From NCBI RefSeq assembly GCF_002101675.1, contig NZ_LQOY01000227.1, forward strand, positions 1 to 64,000: 64,000 nucleotides of DNA, given 5' to 3'. Numbering within the stretch: position 1 is the first letter of the stretch; each line of letters starts with the position of its first letter. Source of the stretch: Mycobacterium gordonae. GTDB lineage: Bacteria; Actinomycetota; Actinomycetes; Mycobacteriales; Mycobacteriaceae. The position numbers and the translations under genes were made by a program. A model generated the notes under the pieces. The model ran no database searches. It had not been told where the DNA came from and worked only from the letters and a program-made list of their open reading frames with translations. This document shows, one piece after another, positions 42,286-53,988 of this stretch.

Positions 42286-43194
42286 TTAGAGATTCGCCAA
42301 CTCGTCCAGATCTGCGGGTGACTTGACGGCTCGCGTCGGAACCCCCCGAAGTTCGCGTTTGGCGATACCGGTGAGAGTGCCCGCGGGCGGGAACTCCACG
42401 ATCGCCGTGACATTCTGCTCCCGCATGAATGCGGTGCACAGGTCCCAGCGCACCGGCCGGGTCAGCTGGGAAACCAGGGTCTTCATCGCGGCTTCCGCCG
42501 AAGCGACCGGCTTCCCGTCGTAGTTGGACAGCAGGGTGGCCGTGGGCTCGGCGGTCGCGATGCCGGCCGCCGCAGCGGCGTAGCCGTCCAGCGCCGGCGC
42601 CATGAACTCGGTGTGGAACGCTCCGGCCACCCCCAGCGCACGGACCCGGGCCTTGGCCGGCGGGTCCTCGGCAAGCTTCTCGAGCGCGGTCAGGCGACCG
42701 GCGGCCACGATCTGGCCGGCAGCGTTGCGGTTGGCGGGCACCAGGTCGAGCTGCTCGAGACGCGTCAGCACCTCAGACTCGTCTCCACCGAGCACCGCCG
42801 ACATACCGGTGGGCTCGGCGGCACACGCCTTGGCCATCTCCGCGCCACGGGTGGCGGCGAGCATGACGGCGTCGTCGGCGGCCATCACCCCGGCGATCGC
42901 GTAGGCCGCGATCTCACCGACGGAGTGGCCCGCGATGACGAAGTCCTGGCCGGACAGCAGCCCTCGCCTGGTCAGCTCCTGGTGAGCGAGCAGCGTGGCG
43001 GCCACGATCAGGGGCTGGGCGATCGCGGTGTCGGTGATCTCCTCGGTCGAGGCCGTGGTGCCCAGCCGCGCCAAGTCCAGGCCACTGGCCGTCGACCATG
43101 CCGAAATCTGGTCTGCTGCGCCTGGCAGTTCCAGCCATGGCGACAGCATTCCCTCAGTCTGGGAGCCCTGTCCGGGCGCAAGCAAAGCGATCAC
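42286..43194 (-). CDS. fabD: Malonyl-CoA:ACP transacylase FabD
   Basis: 302 residues, from a GTG. The nucleophile Ser91 is in IAGHSVGEIAAYA and the His is in GAFHTEFMAPA; the oxyanion loop is LAPGQGSQTEGM. It loads malonyl groups on AcpM for KasA/KasB and begins the FAS-II operon. The 140-base gap upstream holds the operon promoter and a candidate MabR operator. Confidence 0.96.
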   Translation of the reverse strand: MIALLAPGQGSQTEGMLSPWLELPGAADQISAWSTASGLDLARLGTTASTEEITDTAIAQPLIVAATLLAHQELTRRGLLSGQDFVIAGHSVGEIAAYAIAGVMAADDAVMLAATRGAEMAKACAAEPTGMSAVLGGDESEVLTRLEQLDLVPANRNAAGQIVAAGRLTALEKLAEDPPAKARVRALGVAGAFHTEFMAPALDGYAAAAAGIATAEPTATLLSNYDGKPVASAEAAMKTLVSQLTRPVRWDLCTAFMREQNVTAIVEFPPAGTLTGIAKRELRGVPTRAVKSPADLDELANL

Positions 43195-43260
43195 GTGTCT
43201 AAGAGAACACTGTGAAGACGGATTTGCGGGGTGTAACAGATTATGAACCTCGTCTTAGGT

Positions 43261-43281
43261 TTTTGTATACATCCCACAAAA
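43261..43281. promoter_or_regulatory. Candidate MabR operator in the FAS-II promoter
   Basis: A perfect inverted repeat TTTTGT, 9 bases, ACAAAA, lies 67 bases upstream of the fabD start in an unusually AT-rich gap (43195-43334). Its position between mabR and fabD fits published knowledge that MabR binds the fabD promoter at inverted repeats. A second weaker pair GTGT/ACAC is near 43298-43312. The assignment is inferred. Confidence 0.6.
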
Positions 43282-43334
43282 TAGCTCCGTAAGCTACGTG
43301 TTTGAGATACACCCGCTATCTGTCATCTAAATCA

Positions 43335-44651
43335 CTATCGTCCGGAAACGGCGCCGGAACCCCCTCTGACCGGCGGCGGAAGCTGTGGGACCGGAATGTT
43401 GGCGGCGCTGGAAGTCTGCGTCGGGTAGTTGAGCTGGCCCACCGTCGCCGCCACCCGCAGGACGTACGCATCGCGTGGTTGGGTGGGATCACGCCCGGTG
43501 AAGTCGGTGATCCGCTTGAGTCGGTAGCGCACGGTGTTTGGATGAACGAACAACTTCCTGGCACAAGCCTCAATAGCGCCGCCGGAATCTAAGAAAGCGT
43601 CCAGGGTCTCGACGAGGGTCGGACCGGCGTCGGCAAGCGGCCGCATCACGTCGGTGTGCAGCGCCACGATCGCCGACGCATCGCCCATCAGCGCGCGTTC
43701 GGGCAGCAGCTCCCGCGCCAGCACCGGCCGCGGGGCTCCGCGCCAGCCGGCGACCGCGTTCATTCCCGAAATCGCCTCGCTGGCGCTGTGATAGGCCGCG
43801 GTGAGCATTGGCGCCGTCGGCCCGATCACTACCGGCTTGTCGGCGAAGGCGACCAGTATGTCCTTGAGGAACTTGTCGGTGAGCGACAGCTGACCCGAGA
43901 CGATCGCCACCAGCCAGGTGCCGTGCACGTCGGTCAGGGCGGCCCGGCCGTGTCGGGTGGCGATGTCGCGCAGATCCTGGCTGGCGCGCTCGCTGCCGTT
44001 GTCGCCGTTGGGGCGCCCCGGCGCCGGCGTGCCGACGATGACGGTGGCCGGTGCGGTGGTGTCCCAGTTCAGCGCGGCCGCCCGGGAGAGCAGCTCGGGG
44101 CCGGTGTCACCGCGGACGACGGCGTCGACGACGCTGGCCTCCATCCGGCTGTCCCACGCGCCGCGGGCTTCTGCGGCGTCGGCGTACGCGGTGGCCGCGG
44201 TGAAGGCCAGATCGCGGCTGTATTTCAGGATCCCCACCGTCAGCGCCGTCAACTGTTCCTCGTTGCGGGCCAGCAGCGGCACCACTTCCTCGAAGAACTC
44301 CATGGTGACCCGCACCATGTCCACGGTGTGGCGCAGCGCGATGCGCCGGGTCAGGTCCTGGGGCACCAGTTCAAAGGCCTGTGCGGTGTAGCTGACGTCG
44401 CTGTGGGGGTCTTGCATCCACTCGACGAAGTTGACCACGGCCGTCTGCACCACCAGGGCCACGCTGGCGCGCTGAGAGGCTTCCAGGTCCCCGAAGAAAG
44501 GCAGCCGCTCTTGCATGGCCGAGACCGCTTCGGTGGCCAGCCGCCCCGAGTACTGCTTGAGCCGACGCAGCAGGGAGTCGGGCACGGTGTCCAGCAGCTC
44601 CAGCGGCGACCTGGGACGCCCCAGCTGCTGCGCCAAGTTGTTGTCAGCCAC
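43335..44651 (-). CDS. mabR: Transcriptional regulator MabR (PucR/CdaR-type)
   Basis: 438 residues from a GTG, like Rv2242. The N-terminal ~150 residues are helical (LAQQLGRPRSPLELLDTVPD). A CdaR GGDEF-like domain follows (ATVIVGTPAPGR, GTWLVAIVSG), then a C-terminal PucR helix-turn-helix: LDAFLDSGGAIEACARKLFV then HPNTVRYRLKRI. MabR regulates the FAS-II operon that starts just downstream. It follows aceE with a 141-base gap holding a tandem palindrome. Confidence 0.93.
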   Translation of the reverse strand: MADNNLAQQLGRPRSPLELLDTVPDSLLRRLKQYSGRLATEAVSAMQERLPFFGDLEASQRASVALVVQTAVVNFVEWMQDPHSDVSYTAQAFELVPQDLTRRIALRHTVDMVRVTMEFFEEVVPLLARNEEQLTALTVGILKYSRDLAFTAATAYADAAEARGAWDSRMEASVVDAVVRGDTGPELLSRAAALNWDTTAPATVIVGTPAPGRPNGDNGSERASQDLRDIATRHGRAALTDVHGTWLVAIVSGQLSLTDKFLKDILVAFADKPVVIGPTAPMLTAAYHSASEAISGMNAVAGWRGAPRPVLARELLPERALMGDASAIVALHTDVMRPLADAGPTLVETLDAFLDSGGAIEACARKLFVHPNTVRYRLKRITDFTGRDPTQPRDAYVLRVAATVGQLNYPTQTSSAANIPVPQLPPPVRGGSGAVSGR

Positions 44652-44711
44652 CCCTAAAAGCTACGCCCTTTTTCTAGGGGATTCCGCTAAAAGGGCGTGC
44701 GCCTCTGCGCC

Positions 44712-44771
44712 GCCGAGCGTGACGCCACAGTCACGCTCGGCGCCGAACGTGACTGCACAGTCACGCTCGGC
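44712..44771. repeat. Tandem pair of 30-bp palindromic units
   Basis: Two exactly adjoining units (44712-44741, 44742-44771) share the form GCCGARCGTGAC, 6 bases, GTCACGCTCGGC and differ at only three positions. Each can fold as a hairpin with arms CGTGAC/GTCACG. They lie 22 bases after the aceE stop, between aceE and mabR, and may act as a terminator or protein-binding pair. The origin looks like a unit duplication. Confidence 0.75.
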
Positions 44772-44792
44772 GCCAAACGAGAGGCAGCGCTC

Positions 44793-47582
<2,790 letters not shown>

Positions 47583-47742
47583 CTTCCGCTCCTGTAGTCG
47601 GCATGGGTGATGCTCGAGTGATCGTCCCTCTATCGTGCCGCACCGGCGTCCCCGGCGGGTACCCGTGTGCCCGTCTCGGGTGCCACACCGAAGTCGGTGC
47701 TAATGGGGCAGATGGGATCGCGACCCGGTAACGTCAGACCCC

Positions 47743-48327
47743 GTGCTCATCGGATGGCGCGCCGTCCCTCGCAGGCGCGTGGGGGCCTTCCCCAGGCGAG
47801 GCGCTCTGGCTCTCGGGTCCATCGCTGTGGTGGCTATCGGCATCGTCGGCTGTACGAAGGTCACCGAAGGGACCGCAGCACCCGACACCAACGTCGCCCC
47901 CGCGTACCGATCCTCGGTGTCGGCGTCGGTGTCGGCGTCGTCGGTGACGTCCAGCGTGCGGGAATCTCAGCGCATCGCGTCGGTCACCACCAGGGCGATC
48001 CGCACGTCGTGCGACACCCTGGCGACCACCAGTAAGGAAGCGATCGACAAGGTCAACGCCTTCGTCGCGGCCTTCAACGGCGGCAAGAACACCGGGCCCG
48101 CCGAAGGTCCGGCCATCGACGCGCTCAACGCCAGCGCCTCGGCGGTGGAGAACAGCTACAGCGACGCCCTGCCGGGCCAGATGCGCGATGCGATGAACAC
48201 CTACAACGACGCCGCCCGGCAGGTGGCCAACGCGATCGGCACGCACGCGTCCACCGGTGAGTTCAACCGGCGGGTCGACCGGCTCAACGACGCCAAGACC
48301 AAGGCGTTGAAAATGTGCGTGGGTTAG
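47743..48327 (+). CDS. Putative lipoprotein, Rv2240c-like
   Basis: 194 residues. An N-terminal signal-like stretch GALALGSIAVVAIGIVGCTK gives a lipobox Cys near residue 37; a later start would shorten the N-region. A Ser/Val-rich segment (SSVSASVSASSVTSSVRES) follows, then a helical domain with IRTSCDTLATTSKEAIDKVN and a C-terminal ALKMCVG. It probably faces the periplasm. Function is unknown. It is conserved opposite aceE in mycobacteria. Confidence 0.75.
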   Translation: MLIGWRAVPRRRVGAFPRRGALALGSIAVVAIGIVGCTKVTEGTAAPDTNVAPAYRSSVSASVSASSVTSSVRESQRIASVTTRAIRTSCDTLATTSKEAIDKVNAFVAAFNGGKNTGPAEGPAIDALNASASAVENSYSDALPGQMRDAMNTYNDAARQVANAIGTHASTGEFNRRVDRLNDAKTKALKMCVG

Positions 48328-48397
48328 CCGTATGAAGCTAGTAGTGCCTGTGCGACGATTACGCTTGTCGCTCTCGGTTGTCTAAGGAGGTTTCACG

Positions 48398-48808
48398 GTG
48401 GTCGCGGCGGATCACGCTCGCAAACTGGGCATCCAACGGGACCAGGTCGTCCAGGAGTGGGGCTGGGACGAAGACACCGACGACGACATCCGCGCTGATG
48501 TCGAGGATGCCTGTGGCGGCGAATTGCTCGATGAGGACACCGACGAGGTCGTCGACGTCGTCCTGCTGTGGTACCGCGACGGTGACGGGGACCTGGTGGA
48601 CCTGTTGATGGACGCGATCAGTCCGCTGGCCGAGGACGGCGTGATCTGGGTGCTGACCCCCAAGACGGGCCGGCCCGGTCACGTGTTGCCAGCCGACATC
48701 GCCGAAGCGGCCCCCACGGCGGGGCTGATGCCGACGTCGTCGGTCAACCTGGGCAACTGGGCGGCCAGCCGGTTGGTTCAGCCGAAGTCGCGGGCCGGGA
48801 AGCGCTGA
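48398..48808 (+). CDS. DUF3052 protein, Rv2239c-like
   Basis: 136 residues from a GTG with TAAGGAGG upstream. It has the family pattern KLGIQRDQVVQEWGWDED, VVDVVLLWYRDGDGDLVDLL and IWVLTPKTGRPGHVLPADI. It is very acidic in the middle and soluble. The stop overlaps the ahpE ATG (TGATG), so it is coupled to the peroxiredoxin. The role is unknown. Confidence 0.87.
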   Translation: MVAADHARKLGIQRDQVVQEWGWDEDTDDDIRADVEDACGGELLDEDTDEVVDVVLLWYRDGDGDLVDLLMDAISPLAEDGVIWVLTPKTGRPGHVLPADIAEAAPTAGLMPTSSVNLGNWAASRLVQPKSRAGKR

Positions 48809-49269
48809 TGCTCGACGTCGGAGCCACCGCCCCCGACTTCACGCTGCGCGACCAGAATCAGCAGCCCGTCACGCTGAGCGGCTACCGCGGGGCCAAGAAT
48901 GTGCTGCTGGTGTTCTTCCCGCTGGCCTTTACCGGCATCTGCCAGGGCGAGCTGGACCAGGTGCGGGACAACCTGCCGGAGTTCGAGAACGACGACAGCG
49001 CGGTGCTGGCCATCTCGGTGGGGCCGCCGCCGACCCACAAGATCTGGGCGGTGCAGAGCGGATTCCTGTTCCCCGTGCTGTCGGACTTTTGGCCACACGG
49101 GGAAGTCAGCCAGGCGTACGGGGTGTTCAACGACGCGGCGGGCATCTCCAACCGCGGCACCTTCGTGGTCGACAAGTCGGGGATCATCCGGTTCGCCGAG
49201 ATGAAGCAGCCCGGCGAGGCGCGTGATCGTGCGCTGTGGACCCAGGCGCTGGGTGCATTGCGCGGCTAG
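48808..49269 (+). CDS. ahpE: One-cysteine peroxiredoxin AhpE
   Basis: 153 residues, same length as Rv2238c. The peroxidatic Cys45 is in FFPLAFTGICQGELDQ, and the chain lacks a resolving Cys, as in 1-Cys AhpE. It reduces hydroperoxides and peroxynitrite, being recycled by mycoredoxin-1/mycothiol (family knowledge). It is coupled to the DUF3052 gene and ends 46 bases before the tRNA. Confidence 0.95.
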   Translation: MLDVGATAPDFTLRDQNQQPVTLSGYRGAKNVLLVFFPLAFTGICQGELDQVRDNLPEFENDDSAVLAISVGPPPTHKIWAVQSGFLFPVLSDFWPHGEVSQAYGVFNDAAGISNRGTFVVDKSGIIRFAEMKQPGEARDRALWTQALGALRG

Positions 49270-49315
49270 TTTTGAGTGGTTGGGGCTTCGGCGTGTAGCC
49301 TGCGCCGGGGCATAA

Positions 49316-49387
49316 GGGCGCGTAGCTCAGTGGTAGAGCTCTGGTTTTACACACCAGCGGTCGGCGGTTCGATACCGTCCGCGCCCA
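49316..49387 (+). tRNA. tRNA-Val (anticodon UAC)
   Basis: A full cloverleaf can be drawn: acceptor GGGCGCG/CGCGCCC, D arm GCTC/GAGC, anticodon stem CTGGT/ACCAG with loop TTTACAC (anticodon TAC), and T arm GGCGG/CCGTC with one G-U. Discriminator A at 49387; CCA is not encoded. It lies just after ahpE, and the downstream gene content is accessory, so the tRNA may mark an island edge. Confidence 0.95.
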
Positions 49388-49394
49388 CTCTGGC

Positions 49395-49452
49395 CGAGCA
49401 GACGTTAAGGCGCCCATTTCGTGCCGAAATGAGGCGCCTTAACGTCTGCTCG
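49395..49452. terminator. GAGCAGACG hairpin element C after tRNA-Val
   Basis: Ends CGAGCAGACG and CGTCTGCTCG enclose TTAAGGCGCC paired with GGCGCCTTAA, and ATTTCG/CGAAAT around a short loop. It begins 7 bases after the tRNA and separates it from the convergent LuxR gene. The centre is 23 bases identical to element D at 57782. It probably ends tRNA transcription. Confidence 0.75.
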
Positions 49453-49574
49453 CGCAGCTCAGCGGTCAGTGCGGCGTTTCGTCGAGTCCGGGGACACGAT
49501 CAGACGCGTTTCGACCTCAGTGCGACAGCCGTTAGCTGTTCTTCTGCCGTGACCTATGCGATTGAGATCAGGCC

Positions 49575-52370
49575 CTAGCTGGCCCACGACACCGTCCGGA
49601 GCTGCCTACGCGAAGTAATCCCCAGCTTGACGAACACCTTCCTGAGGTGCCATTCGACGGTGTGCGTGCTGATGAACAACTGCGCGCCGATCTCCTGATT
49701 CGTCAGCCCCTCCGCGCCTAGTCGTGCGATCTGTGCTTCCTGCGCCGTCAGCTCATCTCCGGAGCGGACCGGTTGCTTGCGCACTTTCTCACCGACGGCG
49801 ACAAGTTCCCGGCGAGTCCGCTCCGCGAAGGCGTTCGCGCCCATTCGGGTAAACATCGAATGGGCCTCCGTGAGGTGTCGACGTGCATCGAGTCGCCGGT
49901 TCACCCGGCGCAGCCATTCCCCGTAGCGCAGATGCGTGCGAGCCAACTGTACGACGATGCTGGTGCGCTCCAAGCGTTCGATGGCTTCGGTGAAGAGCTC
50001 CTCGGCGATCTGATCGTCGGCTATCAGGGCCCGTGCACTGGCTAGAACACCTAGACCCCAGTCGGTTTCGCTAGCGCCGGCGCGGGCTGCGAGCAAACTT
50101 ATGGCCGCTGCGGCCGCCTCTTGTTCGCCAGTGTGTGCCGCAGCTTCGATCAGTTCGATCAAGCACCATCCGTAGAAGCCGAGATCTTCGTATTCACACG
50201 CCTGGCGACCGGCGGCGAATGCCTCTTCGTATCGGCCGAGCCCGTTGTAGAGCAGAACCGCGGCATACCCAGCCAAGCCGAGCAGTCGGCCTTCGCCTCT
50301 CGCGGTTCCCTCGGCGGAGGCTGCCTCGATCAAACCAACCGCATCTGGTATCCCTCGCCAGGCAGCCAGTAGCAATGCGTCGTATTTGAACGGCGTGTAG
50401 CCGGTTGATGCGGTGATCGAGGCCGCCTCGTCGATAAGTGTTGCTGCCGCGGCGAATTCGCCCGCTAATACGTGGGCCCTCGCCCGGTATGCGAGCGCCC
50501 GTGGGAGGATAGCCAGTGCACCGGCCTGACGAGCTTGCCCGACGATGTCGGTAGCCAATTGACGGTAGATCGCATCGTCCCACAGTTCGGCCGCGAAGGA
50601 CTCCTGCACGACTGGGAAGGCCAACGACGTCCAGTGCAGCGCCTGGCTATCGTTTTGCTCCGTTTGGGTGCTGATGAGCTCCATTGCTGTACGCAGCACG
50701 GCGCCGCCGCCGTTGACGCCGCTCATGATTCGGTTGGTCACGCCGCTCAACAGCAGGTCCATCGGTGAATGCAGCTTCGATGCCCGGTCAACTGCAGCGC
50801 GCGCGGTCTCGGCGGCCTTCGCCAGCGCGTCGAGTCCACCGAGTCGCCCGGCATACATGGCTGCGGCGAGCGCCTCGAGATAGGTCTCCCGGGCTAGCTC
50901 GTCGTCGAAGGTTTCCAAGCTTTGGGCGGCGTTGAGCAGTTGCGCTGAGGGCTCGGCAAGTCGGGGCGCACCAGCACCACCTCCGCGGCTGCGGGCAAAG
51001 TCCATCTGGGCACGCAATCGAGCCACTTGGGCGCGCTGAAGGTCGGAGAGCGGGCTTAGTTCGGCGATCGCAAGGAGGTCGTATGCGGCCTCGGCGGCCG
51101 CCGCATCGCCTTTGGCCTGTGCAGCAGCGATGGCCCTGGAACCGCGCCGGCCCGGATCCGATGTCAGCGCGGTTGCGCGCTCCAAGAATGCCGCCGCCGC
51201 GGCTATGCCGCCCCTGCGCTGCGCACGGGCCGCTGAGGTTTCCAGTTCAGTGGCCACCGCATCATCGGGTCCCGCCGCGCCGTTCGCGGCGTGCCATGCC
51301 CGACGGTCGGGGTCGGATTGCGGATCCGTCGCGTCGGCCAATGCGCGATGTATAGCCCTACGGTTAGACAAATCCGCTGCGCGGTAAGCGGCTGAGCGCA
51401 TCAACGGGTGGTGAAAGCGCATGCGCGGACCGAATTCGATCAAACCGTCGGTTTCTGCCGGCGCTAACGCGTCGACCGGGATGCCCAAATTGGCTGCCGC
51501 ACGCAAGAACAACGCTGCGTCGCCGACTGGCTCGGCTGCCGCGACCAGCAGCAACCGTTGAGTGTCGGCCGGAAGAGACTTGGTGCGATGCACAAAGCTT
51601 TCCTCCAGCTGTCCCGCGGAGCGGTGCGCAGCCAGATTCCCGAAGCCGCCGGCAAGCTCTGCCGCAGAAAGGTTTCGCGGCATCTCGAGCAATGCCAACG
51701 GAATGCCCCGCGTCTCTGCGACGATGCGGTCTCGCACCCGCTCGTCGATCCGCGCAGGCATGACCCAGTCCAGCAGATCCCGAGCCTCGCGGTCAGACAA
51801 GCCGCTGAGCGCGAGTTCCGGCAGACCGGCCAACGGTGATGCGCCGCCATCGCGGACGGCAAAGACCAACGCCACAGGCTCGGCTAAGAGACGCCGCGCG
51901 ACGAAGGCGAGTGTCTGCACCGACACCTGGTCGAGCCACTGCGCATCATCGATGATGCAAAGCAGGGGTTGGTCGTTGGCGGCGGCGGCCATCAGGCTCA
52001 GTACTGCCAATCCGACCAGGAAACGGTCGGGCGCCGCTCCGACACCGCGGCCAAAGGCTACGTTCAGCGCCTCGCGCTGCGGTTGGGGCAGTTCATCGAA
52101 TCGATCCATCAGCGGCGCGCATAGCTGCTGCAGGCCGGCGAATGCGAGCTCCATGTCCGACTCCACACCTGCCACCTGGACACAGCGGAAGCCGGATGCG
52201 ACCTCTGACACGTACCTCAGCAAGGCGGTTTTGCCGACCCCCGCTTCGCCGCGAAGAACCAAGACTTGATGGCTTCCTGATTGGACCGTCGCGATCATGC
52301 CGCGCAGCGTCCCGCACTCGGCATCGCGGCCGCGCAGACGTTGTTCCCGACCCTGGCTCGACATAGTCAC
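49575..52370 (-). CDS. Large ATP-binding LuxR-family regulator (LAL/MalT-like)
   Basis: 931 residues. The N-terminal AAA-type ATPase has Walker A LRGEAGVGKTALLRYVSE and Walker B PLLCIIDDAQWLDQVSVQTL. A long helical, TPR-like middle follows, and the last ~60 residues form a LuxR HTH: LTAQEAQIARLGAEGLTNQE then IGAQLFISTHTVEWHLRKVF. Such proteins activate transcription on sensing a ligand with ATP. It is 125 bases downstream of the nitroreductase on the same strand. It converges with the tRNA-Val unit. Confidence 0.9.
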   Translation of the reverse strand: MTMSSQGREQRLRGRDAECGTLRGMIATVQSGSHQVLVLRGEAGVGKTALLRYVSEVASGFRCVQVAGVESDMELAFAGLQQLCAPLMDRFDELPQPQREALNVAFGRGVGAAPDRFLVGLAVLSLMAAAANDQPLLCIIDDAQWLDQVSVQTLAFVARRLLAEPVALVFAVRDGGASPLAGLPELALSGLSDREARDLLDWVMPARIDERVRDRIVAETRGIPLALLEMPRNLSAAELAGGFGNLAAHRSAGQLEESFVHRTKSLPADTQRLLLVAAAEPVGDAALFLRAAANLGIPVDALAPAETDGLIEFGPRMRFHHPLMRSAAYRAADLSNRRAIHRALADATDPQSDPDRRAWHAANGAAGPDDAVATELETSAARAQRRGGIAAAAAFLERATALTSDPGRRGSRAIAAAQAKGDAAAAEAAYDLLAIAELSPLSDLQRAQVARLRAQMDFARSRGGGAGAPRLAEPSAQLLNAAQSLETFDDELARETYLEALAAAMYAGRLGGLDALAKAAETARAAVDRASKLHSPMDLLLSGVTNRIMSGVNGGGAVLRTAMELISTQTEQNDSQALHWTSLAFPVVQESFAAELWDDAIYRQLATDIVGQARQAGALAILPRALAYRARAHVLAGEFAAAATLIDEAASITASTGYTPFKYDALLLAAWRGIPDAVGLIEAASAEGTARGEGRLLGLAGYAAVLLYNGLGRYEEAFAAGRQACEYEDLGFYGWCLIELIEAAAHTGEQEAAAAAISLLAARAGASETDWGLGVLASARALIADDQIAEELFTEAIERLERTSIVVQLARTHLRYGEWLRRVNRRLDARRHLTEAHSMFTRMGANAFAERTRRELVAVGEKVRKQPVRSGDELTAQEAQIARLGAEGLTNQEIGAQLFISTHTVEWHLRKVFVKLGITSRRQLRTVSWAS

Positions 52371-52495
52371 CGTTGCGTCTGGTCCCAGTGGCCCACCCCG
52401 GTTTGCTGTTGGCGAATGGCAGCTGGTCCGAACCTGATGCTAGCGAGCGCTCCGGCTGCGGTCGAGTGGTGCAGCCGGCAACCGTCGATGCAGCG

Positions 52496-53170
52496 CTAAC
52501 CGTGGATGAACGTGACGGTCTCGTCGAGGGGCGCGCGTCCCGTACGCGCGTAACCAAGTGTTGGGTCTTCGTACCCGATCGACATGCCACAAAAGAGGAT
52601 GCGCCCATCGGGGGGTGACACGACCTCGGCAACGGATTTGCGAGTTTGCGACCACGCCATCTGTGGGCAGCTGTGCAAGCCCTCGGCGCGCAGCAGCAGC
52701 ATCACGGTTTGCAGGTACATACCGAGGTCTGCCCATTGGGGAAGGCCCATATCGCGATCGATGTAGCAGAACAGGGCGGCGGGTGCGCCGAAACAGTCCC
52801 AGTTCGCGATCGCGGCGCGCTGACGAGCCTCCAAGTCCTCGCGTGCAATGCCGAGCGCGCCGTAGCGCTGCTTGGCAAAGGCGGCCCGGCGCTCACGGTA
52901 GGGCGACTTCAAATCCGTTGGGTACATTTCGAATTCGCGCTCGTCCCAGGGGTCACCCGCCCCTACGCGATGCACTGCAAGCACTTTGAGCTGCACCAGC
53001 GGAGCACCGGTCAGAATGTATATGTGCCACGGTTGCAGGTTAGATCCCGACGGTGACCAAGCCGCGGCGGAAAGCACACGCTCCAGCACCTCTCTTGGGA
53101 CGGGCTGATCGGTGAATCCGCGCACTGCTCGTCGGCTGGTGACCGCTTCGTAAACGTCCATTGTCGACAT
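52496..53170 (-). CDS. Nitroreductase-family FMN oxidoreductase
   Basis: 224 residues. FMN contacts are seen in SRRAVRGFTDQPVPREVLER, AAWSPSGSNLQPWHIYIL and a C-terminal GMSIGYEDP; the middle has PQWADLGMYLQTVMLLLRAE. It reduces nitro or quinone-like compounds with NAD(P)H. It is 8 bases downstream of the NmrA-like gene, so they share a transcript. Confidence 0.88.
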   Translation of the reverse strand: MSTMDVYEAVTSRRAVRGFTDQPVPREVLERVLSAAAWSPSGSNLQPWHIYILTGAPLVQLKVLAVHRVGAGDPWDEREFEMYPTDLKSPYRERRAAFAKQRYGALGIAREDLEARQRAAIANWDCFGAPAALFCYIDRDMGLPQWADLGMYLQTVMLLLRAEGLHSCPQMAWSQTRKSVAEVVSPPDGRILFCGMSIGYEDPTLGYARTGRAPLDETVTFIHG

Positions 53171-53178
53171 GGCTTTGG

Positions 53179-53937
53179 CTATCCTTTCGCGGCCGTTTCG
53201 AGAATCCAGTCCTCCAAACGGGTTTCGTACAGATTCGCGCCGTCAGCGGGAACGAGTGTGCGCTCTTGGATTTCGGCGTGCCAATAGCGCGCGGCGGGAT
53301 CGGCGATAACTTCGCGGGCATCTCCGTGGGCGGTCAATACCGTGCGAATGAGATCGGGCATGCGATACGCCTGGGGCCCGCCCACTTCGCTAGTCCCGTT
53401 CATCGGGTCACTGACCGCTGCGCTGGCAACCGCTTCGGCGACGTCGGCCGCGGCCATTGGCTGAATAAGGGCCGACGGCAGCCGCACCGTGTTCCCCTCG
53501 GTCGCGGAGTCGGCAATGACGTTGAGAAACTCATAGAACTGCGTTGCGTGCACGATCGAGTAAGGAATCGGCCCCGCAGTGATGAGATCTTCCTGCGCCT
53601 GCTTCGCCTGGAAGTAACCGCTGTGCGGCGCAAGACATTCAGTGCCCACCACGGACAGCGCAACATGATGCTTAACACCGGCTTTGGCCTCGGCTGCCAG
53701 CAAGTTCGTTGTCGCTTCCTTGAAGAATTTCATCGCAGCGGTGCCCTCGAACGACGGCGAGTTCGACACGTCGGCGACCACCGATGCGCCGGCCAGCGCA
53801 TCGGACAAGCCCTCGGCGGTCACGGCGTTAACACCGGTCGATGGAGCGGCAGCGACGGCATCATGACCGCGGTCAGCCAGCGCCTGCACGACTTTTGACC
53901 CAATCAGGCCGGTTCCTCCAATGACGACGATCCTCAT
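53179..53937 (-). CDS. NmrA-like NAD(P)-binding (atypical SDR) protein
   Basis: 252 residues with MRIVVIGGTGLIGSKVVQAL at the N-terminus, then VADVSNSPSF and HHVALSVVGTE, and no clear YxxxK, as in NmrA/atypical SDR proteins. It binds NAD(P) and may act as a redox sensor or quinone reductase. It lies between the metallo-hydrolase (51 bases upstream) and the nitroreductase. Confidence 0.85.
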   Translation of the reverse strand: MRIVVIGGTGLIGSKVVQALADRGHDAVAAAPSTGVNAVTAEGLSDALAGASVVADVSNSPSFEGTAAMKFFKEATTNLLAAEAKAGVKHHVALSVVGTECLAPHSGYFQAKQAQEDLITAGPIPYSIVHATQFYEFLNVIADSATEGNTVRLPSALIQPMAAADVAEAVASAAVSDPMNGTSEVGGPQAYRMPDLIRTVLTAHGDAREVIADPAARYWHAEIQERTLVPADGANLYETRLEDWILETAAKG

Positions 53938-53988
53938 GGTGAGCCTTCCGTGATGGTGCGCATGTTTTGGGCAGTTGTTGACGTGAGG

